Source of the DNA: Jaltomata sinuosa
Taxonomy: Eukaryota; Streptophyta; Magnoliopsida; Solanales; Solanaceae
Reading direction: 5' to 3'
DNA length: 64,000 nt
Assembly (NCBI GenBank): GCA_003996215.1
Contig: QJPP01001559.1
Span: forward strand, 124,001 to 188,000
The translations under genes and the position numbers were made by a program. This document shows, in pieces, positions 39,301 to 47,665 of the stretch. Below the pieces are notes generated by a model. The model ran no database searches. It was given only the letters and a program-made list of their open reading frames with translations, and was not told where the DNA came from. Within the stretch, counting starts at the first letter, position 1, and every line of letters begins with the position of its first letter.

Positions 39301-41827
39301 CTCCTTTCCCTAGAGAACTTCTAAGGATATGAATGTACAAGGAGTAATGTGAATAGAAGTAAAAGCTTATGCAACCATACAGGCTCCCAAATAATTATGA
39401 CAAAATATAAATAAATTTGTGATAGAATAGTTTATCTACCTCCGCTCCTCTTTGCCTCAGACATGAGACAATCAATTATAGTAGATGAACTATCACTGGT
39501 GGGAAAGACCCTTCCGTCTTCCTCAAGCTGAGGCAAAATCAGCAGAACTACTCGTTAACATCAACAAGAAGAAAAGAAACATCAAAAAGGTAGTTTTGGA
39601 GATTACTTTTAACGCCACACCATGATCAGAGAACCAGGACATTGTATCCATTGGACCATGAGTATGGAAAAAGGAGCCTCTGAATTCCTTATGACCCCTT
39701 GGATAGTGTTCAGCCAAAATCTGCAAAGGAGTTTGGTTTCAGTTGAGCTTGACTTATATGCTGCTAAAATACCACATATCTGAAGTCAAAAATGATACTC
39801 GACTATGAACACCTTTTAAGAAAGAAAAAAAGAAAAGAATACAAACATACTTATAGTCTTGGCTCGGTTATTTTAGTTGATTTTATAATTCTAATAAGCA
39901 ACATCCTACAGATAAACATCCTACTCAATCAGTATAGGCGAATGCGAAATCCGGGTTGAGGGAGTTCAGACATCAAACAGAAAATACTATTTCAACTCAA
40001 TTATTTATTTGTATCTTCTATTTGTCATGAGCAAAGTGCCTAGGCTAAAAAGCATTTATCTTCAAATCCCTAAGGTATACAATCTTAGGAATAATAATTA
40101 GCAGTATTTTCTGAAATGGCTTCCAATATTAACTTTGAAAATGAGAAAATCAATGTCTGATAAACCAGAGAAGCAAGCAAATACATTGAATTCCCCAACC
40201 ACCAAGGAACAAAAATTACACATAAACAAAAGTCACTCTTCCACAAGTGCCACAATCTAAGAACTTTAAGCTTTGGAGCACCGATTCTACAAATTACCAA
40301 GCATAGAACATATCTTACAATTGAAAAGAGAATTTTTACCTTATTGTCAGGGCAATGCCCATTAGTCACATTGCAGCGGCCCCCTCCAGAAATTTTGACC
40401 TGCCAAAACAAAAGAACAAAACTTTCCTCATTACAAACACAATTTTTAAATCCTCAGCAATTATGCACAAAAGAGAAACAATACAACATTCTCAAATATT
40501 TTCATTATAAAAAAATATGCTTCAATCTCAGTCTCAAACAAAGTCGGGTAACCTTACATCACTCCTCTATTTTACGCATAATACATAAACAGACACTCAG
40601 ACTTGAGCTCAGCTCACAAGTAAGCACTCCACCTTTGAGTATGCACATCTAGACACTTCAACTCGTCTCTATTGTGTCAGTTGAACACTCCAACTTACAA
40701 AATTATCATCTAGACACATCTGAAATTTATGTGTCACGTCAGCTTTGGTTGTCCATGAGACACAGCGAAAACGAGTTGGAGTGTTTAGTCGTCAATTGAG
40801 ACCAAGTTAAGATGTCTATATGTGCATTCTCAAGTATGTTTATGTATTATGCCTGTATTTATACATTCCCCTTTATTCGGGTAAAAATCATTTCAATACA
40901 ATTAATAAATGAAAAATTGGGGAGAGGTGATTCGACAGGACATGGCGCAGTTGCAGCTTACCGAGGACATGACCCTAGATAGGAAGGTGTGGAGGACGCG
41001 GATTAGAGTAGAAGAGTAGTAGGTAGAAGTGGGTGTAGGCTAGTAGGTAGGAGTGTTTTTCCTTATTGTCCCGACTAGTAATCGTAGTGTTACGCTTATA
41101 GTTTCTTGTTCTTGGATTCCTCGTGGTAGTATTTTGTGGCAGTGCTCTGTTTCTGTCTGCTTGTATGTTGTTTGTTACTACATATTACTTCCTATCGTCT
41201 CTTGTAGTTTTATCTTGTTTTTTATCCTGTATCATTGTTACGTCCTTTTTAGCCTATTTTTAGACTGTTTTGTCTTGAGCCGGGGGTCTATCGGAAACAA
41301 CCTCTCTACCTCACCTCTGAGGTAGTGGTATGGTCTGCGTACACTCTACCCTCCCCAGACCCCACGATGTGGGAATACACTGGGTATGTTGTTGTTGTTG
41401 TTGTTGTTGTAATAAATGAAAAAATGGAGAAATTTTGCTATGTTGATTCTCAGAGCAGGGGAAAAGGTACTTACTAACCTTTGATAAAGGTTTAGCTTTT
41501 TCAATAACAACAACTTTAAGATTAGGAGCGAGAGTCTTGGCCCTTATAGCACCGTAAATTCCAGCTGCTCCGCCTCCTACTACTACCAAAAGCTCTTCAC
41601 CTGACTATTTTTTTTTACAAAAAAAAAACAACCAAATGGGTGAGTTAAAAGAGTGTTTGTACATTAATTACTATAATTGTTACCTTTGGAGTAGCTAAGG
41701 AGAAAGTAATTGCACTGAGTTTTCTACTTCCATGGCTAGGGATTGAGCAGGGGTAGTTTACTTTGAGAGTTGAAGTTTGAGAGGCAAATCCAAGACGAAA
41801 AATGAATCGCTGCGGTACCAAATTCAT
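24341..41827 (-). CDS. HI0933/BaiN-like FAD-dependent flavoprotein, 16 exons, likely organellar
   Basis: Minus-strand exons: 41827-41684, 41604-41479, 40399-40340, 39720-39607, 39527-39440, 29566-29421, 29347-29246, 28212-28141, 28068-27969, 27880-27798, 27149-27072, 26960-26862, 26760-26710, 26599-26543, 26435-26394 and 24415-24341. All introns are GT-AG and the phases agree, giving 1437 bp and 478 residues. Residues 1-48 are rich in Ser, Arg and hydrophobics with no acidic residue, suggesting a plastid or mitochondrial transit peptide. VVVGGGAAGIYGAI (about 55-68) is the Rossmann GxGxxG for FAD, followed by VVVIEKAK. SGGGRCNVTN (94-103) is the hallmark of the HI0933 family. GEVLNVDGITGGFN and NAWTGGYIAGTSIG form the C-terminal FAD motif. 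The substrate is unknown. Intron 5 is 9,873 bp and full of transposons, but the coding frame is intact. Confidence 0.9.
24778..24885 (+). mobile_element. tRNA-derived SINE-like sequence in flavoprotein intron 15
   Basis: TAGTTGGTTGG (24780-24790) matches a Pol III A box and GGTTCGATTCC (24819-24829) matches the B box. The sequence then runs into CCCCTCCCCC and an A/T-rich tail (AATAAATAAATAAAATAGG). No cloverleaf with an acceptor stem can be drawn, so this is a SINE head and not a tRNA gene. Confidence 0.55.
25442..25848. mobile_element. hAT-type MITE with 8-bp target duplication, flavoprotein intron 15
   Basis: Begins CAGAGGCGAATT and ends GATTCGCCTCTG (inverted repeats with the hAT-like CAGAGGCG terminus). 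It is flanked by the direct repeat ACGACGAC at 25434-25441 and 25849-25856. Its interior (about 25570-25690) carries a tRNA-like GGGATCAAATCCC B-box word, so a SINE may be nested inside. Confidence 0.8.
28350..28580. mobile_element. MITE in flavoprotein intron 7
   Basis: Begins TACTTCTCTGTTTCAATTTG and ends AAATCGAAACAGAGGGAGTA, a terminal inverted repeat flanked by TA. Non-coding interior. Confidence 0.7.
29625..29689 (-). mobile_element. RTE-type LINE, 3' end portion (left of the Ty3 insertion)
   Basis: Read on the minus strand this ends CACTGGGTATGTTGTTGTTG, the standard 3' terminus of Solanaceae RTE LINEs with a (TTG)n tail. The rest of the same LINE resumes at 35097, on the far side of the Ty3 element. 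Its tail lies only 58 bp upstream of the splice acceptor of flavoprotein exon 6. Confidence 0.8.
29690..30091 (+). repeat. 5' LTR of the Ty3 chromovirus
   Basis: It differs from the 3' LTR by lacking one 24-bp unit (CAGTTACTACTGTTCATTAC...) and by a handful of substitutions, so the insertion is fairly recent. Confidence 0.93.
30129..31598 (+). pseudogene. Gag-protease region of the Ty3 chromovirus, broken
   Basis: The Gag start (MVVRDKNQDRSSEEVDGK, from 30129) has a coiled coil KLMESMMTMNERNAQADKEL. The frame shifts near 30480-30540, a stop occurs at 30917-30919, and the frame shifts again near 31070 and near 31570-31600. Between these breaks Gag core words (WHRSYLRTRN, FEDSMEAIKHLQQTDSVRVY) are clear. 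A zinc-knuckle-like CFLCDEKYTPGHVC follows at about 31125-31170, and the aspartic protease active site IDTGSTHNF at about 31368. With several breaks this part can no longer make a functional Gag-protease, so the copy is probably not autonomous. Confidence 0.85.
31586..34663 (+). CDS. Pol of the Ty3 chromovirus: RT, RNase H, integrase, chromodomain (open, 1025 codons)
   Basis: A continuous frame of 1025 codons, with residue numbers counted from 31586. Reverse transcriptase runs from about 125 to 300 (SPYASPVVLVGKKDDSWRLC, then FFDDILIYS with the catalytic DD near 274). RNase H follows at about 415-535 (FIETDVSG, YDRELLAIIFAV, HYLLGRHFVVRTDQKAL). The integrase zinc finger is at about 610-650 (GGHSGMDATI, CDVCQRH). 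The integrase core has D in LDFIEGLP, D in VSDRDPIF and E in TDGETEVLN. A chromodomain-like end occupies about 970-1015 (LDRRMVKRGNKVVCQILVQW, TWEY). The natural polyprotein start lies upstream in the broken Gag, so the ATG at 31586 is only a frame boundary. Confidence 0.9.
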   Translation: MQWLNTLGRILFDFSNRTIEFMHQGKKHVLRGASNPIKTAKAQALNKKTEDLVQVLMLTFITDTTVPWQCNSIQVAQDVEVPAVLSQLIEQYKCIFELPTTLPPHRGPFDHRIPLIDIVAPVSKRPYRYPGVKKDIIEKLVQEMLDQGVIQNSSSPYASPVVLVGKKDDSWRLCVDYRDLNQLTIKDKFPIPIIEDLLDELGGAEVFSKIDLRAGYHQLRMAEADTHKTTFKTHEGHYEFLVMPFGLTNAPSSFQGLMNAVFKHLLRKSVLVFFDDILIYSKDMPTHVKHLQVVFEVMKHHQLFAKGSKCAFGVKEVEYLGHFISSKGVATDPKKILVVQDWYVPTTIKQLRGFLGLAGYYRRFIKGFGAIAKPLTELLKKDKFAWNDNATTTFNTLKEALVTAPVLVLPNYDKPFFIETDVSGSEIGVVLMQQGHPIAYISKSLAPKHQAMCVYDRELLAIIFAVTKWAHYLLGRHFVVRTDQKALKHLLEQNIHIDFQVSGISKLMAFDFAIKFKKGSENKVVDALSRNQGAELLAISLLTPNATLLDQIKQTWVSDPVLQALILKLQAQPYKSYTWIGSQLRWKGRLVVGYDPQLRQTIIHLWHSTPQGGHSGMDATIKRLQSLFFWKTLAQDTRTFINKCDVCQRHKYDASAYPGLLQPLPIPKGVWIDISLDFIEGLPKSKGKDVILVVVDRLSKSGHFIGLQHPYTAQFVAQCFLDNIFKLHGMPATIVSDRDPIFLSSFWQELFTLQGVQLHKSTAYHPQTDGETEVLNRTLETYLRCFCPDSPHSWSTHLPLVEWWYNTTYHSTLRCTPYEVLYGQKPPLHLPYLIGEASIDMVDRSLEAREAVIALLRFHLSRAQQRMRDVANKHRSDRSFAEGDWVYLKLQPYRQISVAARPFNKLADKYYGPYVVVAKVGSVAYKLLLPADVLIHPVFHVSQLKKCHEVPSAISHPPVLHLSSPYCPLPEEVLDRRMVKRGNKVVCQILVQWSGLDATQATWEYLSEFQHRFPSFTLGDKGGFQ
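34671..35096 (+). repeat. 3' LTR of the Ty3 chromovirus
   Basis: The 426-bp copy holds an extra 24-bp tandem unit in the TTACTACTGTTCATTACTG region at about 34770-34815 compared with the 5' LTR. Otherwise nearly identical. Confidence 0.93.
35097..36165 (-). mobile_element. RTE-type LINE, main portion (right of the Ty3 insertion)
   Basis: On the minus strand this encodes the C-terminal part of an RTE reverse transcriptase with breaks. Recognisable at 35504-35304 are KRGRGRPKKNWGKVIRQHM and LQVTEDMTLDKK, the usual RTE Pol end. The region of about 36060-36150 matches the segment following the FVDD box. Adjacent 3' UTR words (TTGAGCCGAGGGTCTATAGG) continue into 29689 across the Ty3 insertion. 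The LINE is 5'-truncated and has itself been hit by a small MITE at 35712-35832. Confidence 0.8.
35712..35832. mobile_element. 121-bp MITE with 8-bp target duplication inside the RTE LINE
   Basis: Begins TTATGTTGCTCGGACTCTCC and ends GAGTCCGAGCAACATCG, near-perfect terminal inverted repeats of about 17 bp. It is flanked by GGTCTAAC at 35704-35711 and 35833-35840. A second inverted pair (GGATCCTTCAAAA-like) lies inside, so the whole sequence folds back. Confidence 0.85.
36302..37826 (-). pseudogene. L1-type LINE, 5'-truncated, RNase H-less zf-RVT C-terminal region
   Basis: A long open frame on the minus strand (about 37826-36411) starts inside the reverse transcriptase thumb (CPNYKLSEYQ, TTYLGMPLGNK) and runs through KRLARWKAQYISLGGRHILI, DFLWHGCKE, KERGGMGIRDLRKHN and WKRVWRNLAPTKVKCFTWL. 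It ends in the zinc-binding motif CSLCGKTGETNNHLFLHC. This is the zf-RVT segment of plant L1 elements. Endonuclease and most of the RT are missing. A (T)10 run at about 36303-36312 is the poly(A) tail read from the other strand. It is a truncated insertion in intron 5 of the flavoprotein gene. Confidence 0.88.
38290..38700. repeat. Two-copy tandem duplication of about 206 bp in intron 5
   Basis: CATGATTGTTCAACATCTAG...TTTTAACCCTGAAACAATTT...GCTTTAGGCAGAATGATTAC near 38297 is repeated from about 38503 with roughly 10 percent divergence. Non-coding. Confidence 0.8.
38715..39120 (-). mobile_element. Possible LTR fragment in intron 5
   Basis: Contains TTAACTAGCACACAATAACA, GGATTTAATGAGGTTCGGCA and a TATATATAG box, in a style seen in Solanaceae LTRs. 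No terminal repeats or target duplication found. Weak call. Confidence 0.3.
40576..40852. mobile_element. MITE with perfect 16-bp inverted repeats, flavoprotein intron 2
   Basis: GCATAATACATAAACA (40576-40591) is the exact reverse complement of TGTTTATGTATTATGC (40837-40852). A related element with the same GCATAATACATAAA start lies at about 51193. Confidence 0.8.
40917..41409 (+). mobile_element. RTE-type LINE, 5'-truncated, with 14-bp target duplication
   Basis: Starts in the C-terminus of the RTE Pol (GATTCGACAGGACATGGCGC...GAGGACATGACCCTAGATAG). It runs through the 3' UTR (GAGCCGGGGGTCTATCGG, CTCTACCCTCCCCAGACCCC) and ends GGGTATG(TTG)n. The flanking direct repeat TAATAAATGAAAAA is at 40903-40916 and 41410-41423. 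It sits in intron 2 of the flavoprotein gene, antisense to it, within 70 bp of exon 2. Confidence 0.9.
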
Positions 41828-44717
41828 TGATAATACACAACCCTACTCGAATTGCACTGATGTCTTGCTTGCTCTAGCTAGACACACGATAACTTTATTA
41901 CAAGTGGGGATGGCCGGTATTTGAACGGCTAATCAAAGTTTGTCCCTGTTTTCAAATGTAAATTAAAAAATAATTTAGATATAACTTCATGATATTATTT
42001 GACAAAGTGAAATTTCATCACAATATGTTGGAGTTCGAAAATTTGTTGGAATTTAATTTCTATGAAAAATTTATGGAGTTCAAATATTTATCAGTTCAAA
42101 TTATAGGAACGTTTTATGGGATTCAAATTGATAAATGCTTAAATTTTAGTAAAGGCTTTCTAGGTTTTTTTTTTCTTCTATTTTAACTAGTGATATTTTT
42201 CTCAAAAATGTATTTTTTGCATTAAAGAAATTATTAATTATTAAATAGTTTTGAAACATTGACCTTAAAACTTAATCAGTGGTCTAAAAATGACTACTTG
42301 CCAATTTCACCCAGAAATATCTAAAAGAATTAACCTAAATTGCTGCATAATTTATATACATTGTTTGGTTGCTTTTCTATTTTTCCCATAAAATAATATT
42401 GCATAAATTATGTTGTAATTTATGTATTATTTTATGCAAATGCAATATAAAACACGTAATGCATGGATTAAAATAAAATTTGAGAAAAATGTCCTCACTC
42501 TCCTTACATTTATTTCTTCTATTTTCTTGGAAATATCTTCAAGAAAAAAAAAAGATAAAAATAAATAATTTATATATTAGTAATCCCTATATTATCAATT
42601 TTTATACTATAATCTCCGCATTATTAATTACTACATTGATAATCCCTGCATAATTTGTTTTCGAACCAAACGACCCTTAAGGTAAATAAAGTTTACACAA
42701 CCTATTAAATATAAAAGATAGCCGGGAAAGAGATTTTTTAATTGTATTAGAATTTTAGTGTTTAAGTGATGTTGTGGAGTGACAATTGTTAAGCTATAAC
42801 TCTAATGACTAGCTAATCCGATATATTCTGAAATAGTTTTGACTCCTCGAAGTTAATTAGATGAAATTTAGGTTACAACTAAGTACAGGATAATTATGTT
42901 ATTCAACAAATGAAACTTAACGACTCTACATAACCTATGAAAATTAGATTTTCTATTTAAATATAACCTAATTATTTATTAAATTCATTTGATTCTTGAA
43001 GAGCGATTAATATCTAAAAAAGGAAAATTTTAGAATATCACTTTGCTTCTTGCTCAAATGTTAGAAGAATTGCTAGATTGGTTGTTTATGATAATTTTAT
43101 TAATATGTCTATTGACATGTTAGTTTTATTTTGTTCTTAGAACTCAAGTTTTTTGATGAAGTTACTTCAGAGCAGATTTATAAGCTTTCGGGCTCGAATC
43201 CTGAGAATGAAATTCTCTTTTGTAGGGAGCGCTAAAACCCTCATAGTGATCTTTTTATGACGCGAATGCAGATTGATCGAGTCGGTGAGTTCCATCCACC
43301 AATTGCTTGAAGCTGAAAAAAAGGTCTGTTTGGAAAGAGCATAAATGAGCATTACTAGAAGTACTTGTCCTGGAATTCAGTGATGCGATGCACGTTTCAG
43401 ATTTATGGTGTTCATATATACTATTGTAGATCAAGATTATGAAACCCAAATTTCTAAAAGTAACCTTCTATGTATCCAATTTCTTGTTTAAACTATCCAA
43501 AGATATTTTATTGTAAAATGTTATCTAACTCTGCCTTAGTATTATGTCTCTCAGTTTCTTAGAAGTTACAGGTTCAAAAAGAAGGAACAGGAAATCACAA
43601 GGACAATTACTGCAAGTGAAAAGATTGGATATTTCAACTTGATCTCCAAATGATATGTAACCAAAATATACAGGCAAAGGGAGTTGCATTTGTCAACTCT
43701 CAACAAATAAATAATGCTCTGAATTGGAATCTGCATAGGTACTATCTATTGGTTGCATTACATTCACTTAAATATCAAACTACAACCAAAACAAGAAGGA
43801 AATACCAGGCACAGTTCCGGGTAGGAGCTGATCTAGAGTGCCGTCTATGGGTTCACGTGAACCCAATAGCTTTTGTCCATATTGTGTATATGTATTACGA
43901 AATTAACTAAATATCTATAAATATTTGACTATGAACCCATTATTATTTTATAGGTCTATTTTATATTAACTTGAGGTTGTATATGAACCCATAAACTTCA
44001 AATCCTGGATCCGCCGCCTCTGGTGCTGGCTGCTGGGGAAGATTTTGAATCTACTTTCTTGTTGGCAGGCAAAATGTTTCAGGATAGAGTCTTCAACACC
44101 GACCATTTGGATGTGGGAACATCTGCCGTCAGCTCTCTTGCCACTGTCCAGCAGCACAATGCCATTGTTGTCAACAAAGAAACAAGATGCAGGGTTACAA
44201 AATCACAGTAGAAAACACCAACAGACAGAGATCAAAGCAACGAGGCTGTTGATTAGATCTATATGCTAAAGATAGTAAAAAAAAAAGATTCATTTGAGGA
44301 CTATTGTGTTTGGTAAAACAAACGAAAACAACCTCTCGGTCTTTGTTTTAATCTTTGGTTCCTCAATTATAGCATTCTCTACTCTCCGTCCTAATTAATG
44401 CGCACATTTTACTCAAACAGATTAAAGGCCTAATGACTGTCTCTTATAAGAGTGTTAGTACCTTAGGCATGCAAACATAGAATCTGGCACGGACTGGCAG
44501 CATTACATAATACTCATAGATGAACAATCAGATACTAGTAATGTTACTTCCAAATGAAAAGAATAATGTTTGCATAGACTTGTTATCATACATGATCAGA
44601 TCAAGTAACGATTTTACGATGCATTTGCCATTGTAAGGTCACATTGCTGTTAAAACTACTGTGTCTCATGCTATTTGCAAAAGTTTTTCCAGCTGAATAA
44701 CGTTCTTCAAAAGAGGA
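41828..44717. other. Intergenic region, no gene seen
   Basis: AT-rich spacer between the flavoprotein promoter and the 3' end of the first DUF569 gene. Two degenerate foldback MITEs can be seen: about 42340-42680 (ends TTGTTTGGTTGC and CGAACCAAACGACC) and about 43816-44030 (see separate entry). No conserved frame. Confidence 0.5.
43816..44030. mobile_element. Degenerate hAT-type MITE
   Basis: Has the core ATGGGTTCACGTGAACCCA and the right end CCTGGATCCGCCGCCTCTGG, a relative of the CAGAGGCG-ended element at 25442. The left end is damaged and no target duplication is evident. Confidence 0.5.
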
Positions 44718-46651
44718 TCAAGTATACTGACCTTTAGACGATGCAGGTACTACAACAACATTCATAGTTGCATTGTTTGGAGGTAATGCTAAACGGAGAG
44801 GATATAAATTCCCATTAAATTTGTTCCGTGAACAAACAACAATCTTCTCTAGCCCTGTTTCTTCTTCCAACTTTTGAGTCAGTTCCTCTAATCCATGCCC
44901 TTTGAACTGAAATGAAGGCCCTTCCCCTGAATCATTCACATTTCCATTTTCATCCGCCACATAATAATAGATTAGTCTACCTTCGGACTTCACCGCGGAC
45001 TGCACATTTCATACAAATCTAGGAGATCAGCTTTATTCATTACAGTGTAAATACTAATTTACATTATGAGAACACTTAAATGTCAATTACAAGTAAATTT
45101 CTAAAATCAAGCATGGGCAGATAACATACAAAAGATGGTAAGCAACATGTTACAATGACTATAAGCCTGTAAGTTAAATCCTACGGACTTGTTTGGTTAG
45201 CAGGATCATCAAAATAAGGAAATTCGGTAGTATTTTATATGCTTTGTTTGATTGCATATTCATTTTGTGTATAAGTTACTGGTATAACTTTATACTTGAA
45301 CATTGGTATAACTTTGTAGCACTTCGAATATGGGACTTTATACTTGAACATTGGTATAACTTTGTAGCACTTCGAATATGGGATAACAATACAATGATTA
45401 GTTATACTTGAAAAGACTAGTACTCCCTCCATTTCACCTATACCAAAAATAGATGTTTCATTTACTTGTCCAATTTAGAAAATCAAGGGAGTTCTATTAT
45501 ATTTTTCCCTTTTCTATCCTTAGTACTCCCTCCATTCCTAAATAAGTGGTTGTTTAGCCTTCTCATTTTGTTCTTAAATAAGTGGTATTTTAAATAACCA
45601 AGAAGATATTAATGATGTTATTCCAATTTGACCCTTCTTTAAATAAAGAGAGTTTTACAAAACAAAAAACTACTAAAGAGCTACATTTTTTTCAACTATT
45701 AAGGGCTTATTAGTAAAAATACTCTTTGTTTTCTAGGAATGAGTAGTTTTTTAAGGGGTGTGCCCAAGCTAAAAAAACACTTATTTAGGAATGGAGGAAG
45801 TAAAATAACTACATAAAGTATCTTTAGAGGTCCAAAGTATCATTAATAAGATTAATTTAATAAGTAATATGAAACGGAGAGAGTAAATGACTAAGTTGCA
45901 ATTCTGCCAAAGCCTTTTTCTTAAGAAGGTAAGCTTAAAATTGAAAGCAAAAATGTATCCAGTTTAAACCAAACACCAATTTTAAATTAGTTTTTATCCA
46001 ATCAACCAAATAAATCATAAGTACTATACAATCCAGGGATTATTAATCCTACTGTTACAATCTCAGCAATATAATTTTGTCCGCAAACCAAACAACCCCT
46101 AAATCTAGACAAACCTGAGTCCTGGAAAATTTAGCAGTTGTAAGATGAAAAGATGAGCTCAAATCATCATCAGATTGCGAAATGCTGCTTTCATGAGTCG
46201 ATTCTGGCAGTAACTCAACAATATCAACTGTCCATAAGATCCAATCTTGATGTCTATAAGGTATATCATGTGTAACTGAATTCCTCCATGGAGGTAATCC
46301 ACTATTTGCCCTTAAATAATTCCCATATCTAGTTTTCAGTTTCACTACAGATCCTTCTTTTATTGGTTCCCATTCAACTAGTGAATCCAATTTACTAGGC
46401 AAACTTTGTGAAACTTTTTGACCTGTTACACCAAACAGATATTGTTCATCTGATGCAGTTAGGTATTTTCCAAAGCAACTTTTCAATCTGATCACATTGT
46501 CGAATCCTTCGGGGAATTCAACAGTCCACTTAACGCTCTTTGAAGATCCACTTCGATCTTGGTATACTGATTCTTGATCTGGATCTGCATGTAAGTATTT
46601 TTCATGGTTGCTCTTTAGCCTAACGGATTTTGCTTTCTGGAAATATTCCAT
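44718..46651 (-). CDS. DUF569 family protein, two exons (gene 1)
   Basis: Exon 1 is 46651-46115 (179 codons), exon 2 is 44999-44718, and together they code for 272 residues. The start MEYFQKAKSVRLKSNHEKYL is the normal DUF569 N-terminus. An upstream in-frame ATG at 46696 adds 15 residues absent from relatives, so 46651 was chosen. Residues 1-147 form the DUF569 domain (a beta-trefoil related to actin-crosslinking proteins) with the repeated words HEKYL, FGKYL and YGNYL, and with LPPWRNSVTHDIPYR. Exon 2 encodes the second conserved part GRLIYYYVADENGNVNDSGE and GLEEL..KLEEETGLE. The biochemical role is unknown. AAAG/GTCAGT near the stop could be a donor, so a short third exon is possible. The 1.1 kb intron is almost all nested MITEs. 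Confidence 0.85.
45421..45885. mobile_element. Middle MITE of the nest
   Basis: Begins TACTCCCTCCATTTCACCTA and ends AATATGAAACGGAGAGAGTA. It is interrupted by the inner element. Confidence 0.7.
45524..45802. mobile_element. Inner MITE of the nest
   Basis: Begins TACTCCCTCCATTCCTAAAT and ends ATTTAGGAATGGAGGAAGTA, a 20-bp inverted repeat with a single mismatch flanked by TA. Same family as 15326-15569. Confidence 0.8.
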
Positions 46652-47279
46652 TATCTCAGAATTCTGCAAAAAAAAATCAAGAATCAAATTACCCAAAAAA
46701 GAGAAGATCTTTTTTGATGTAGAGAGTTGAGTATTTATTGAAGAGGTTCAAGATCAGCAAATTGAGGGAGAAAGTATTATAGATGTTAAGGAAGAGTGTG
46801 TTTGTGAAACAGCTATTATAAATGCACGTAAGATCGATGTCCTAATTCTGTAACGGGCAGGTAGGAGGGTATAGCTAATATGTTGTCTCTCTCTGAAATC
46901 TTTGATTTATTTAACGTCCTTTTTTTCTTTTTTATAAATGTTGTGTTCGGACAATTTGCGGACACTTCAATTAATTTTGCGTATCAAAGCTTGGCAGATG
47001 AAAATAAAACACTTAACTCAATATATTTTTTTAAGCAAATCACTTGATATGTTTACATTTTTTACTTTTCTTGCTAAAAATTTTTCTCCGATTTAACTAT
47101 AAGTTTACTTACCTTACTAATTTTATTATATTATTATACATTGAATAAATTTACTAAAAGAAATAAAGTGCTCTCTATCAACTAATTACTTACCTTCTCC
47201 AAATTCAAACTCCAAATTTTTAATTATAGTGATTCTATTGCAACTCTCGTGGTACCTTAAATCAACTCACATCATATGT

Positions 47280-47665
47280 AAAGACTATAATACAACAATA
47301 ACAAATAGTTAGTGTGATCCCAAATGAAGTTCGGAAAGGATAGAGTGTACGTCGACCTTAATTCTATCTTAAGAAGGAAGAGAGGTTGTTTTCGATACAC
47401 CTTTGGCTCAAAGAAAGATGTAAACGAAAGCAAAAACAACAATAAGATTGTATAATAATCGAGGCTAAAAAACAACATGTAATAATAAAAAATTAAGAAT
47501 ACGGAAAAACAAGAACAAAACTAGTACTCTAGGAATGGGAAGCAATATGTCTTACTAACTACTAACGTTCTACCCTAATTAATTATCGACCTCCACATCC
47601 TCTTATCAAAGATCATGACCTCAATGAATTGAATTTGTGTCATATCTTATCTAATCACCTAATCA
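47280..47665 (-). mobile_element. Degenerate RTE LINE 3' end
   Basis: Reading the plus strand, GATAGAGTGTACG...AGAGAGGTTGTTTTCGATA and CTTTGGCTCAAAG are decayed versions of the RTE 3' UTR. Further on, ATCATGACCTCAATGAATTG...CTTATCTAATCACCT matches the Pol C-terminus seen at 35340-35410. Confidence 0.65.

Larger units (their letters stand above)
45186..46097. mobile_element. Outer MITE of a three-level nest in the DUF569 gene 1 intron
   Basis: Left end CTTGTTTGGTTAGCAGGAT and right end GTCCGCAAACCAAACAACCC form an imperfect inverted repeat. It contains the MITE at 45421-45885, which in turn contains the one at 45524-45802. A 48-bp tandem duplication (45301 and 45349, CATTGGTATAACTTTGTAGC) lies in its left part. 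Confidence 0.55.

Noticed and set aside
43650..44269. Frames of 60-86 codons near 43.6-44.3 kb as a third exon of DUF569 gene 1
   Set aside because: No family similarity and overlap with a MITE; the frame in exon 2 ends properly at 44718.
46652..46696. Upstream ATG at 46696 as start of DUF569 gene 1
   Set aside because: The added 15 residues are not found in this family, whose members begin ME(F/Y)F.KAK; 46651 fits.
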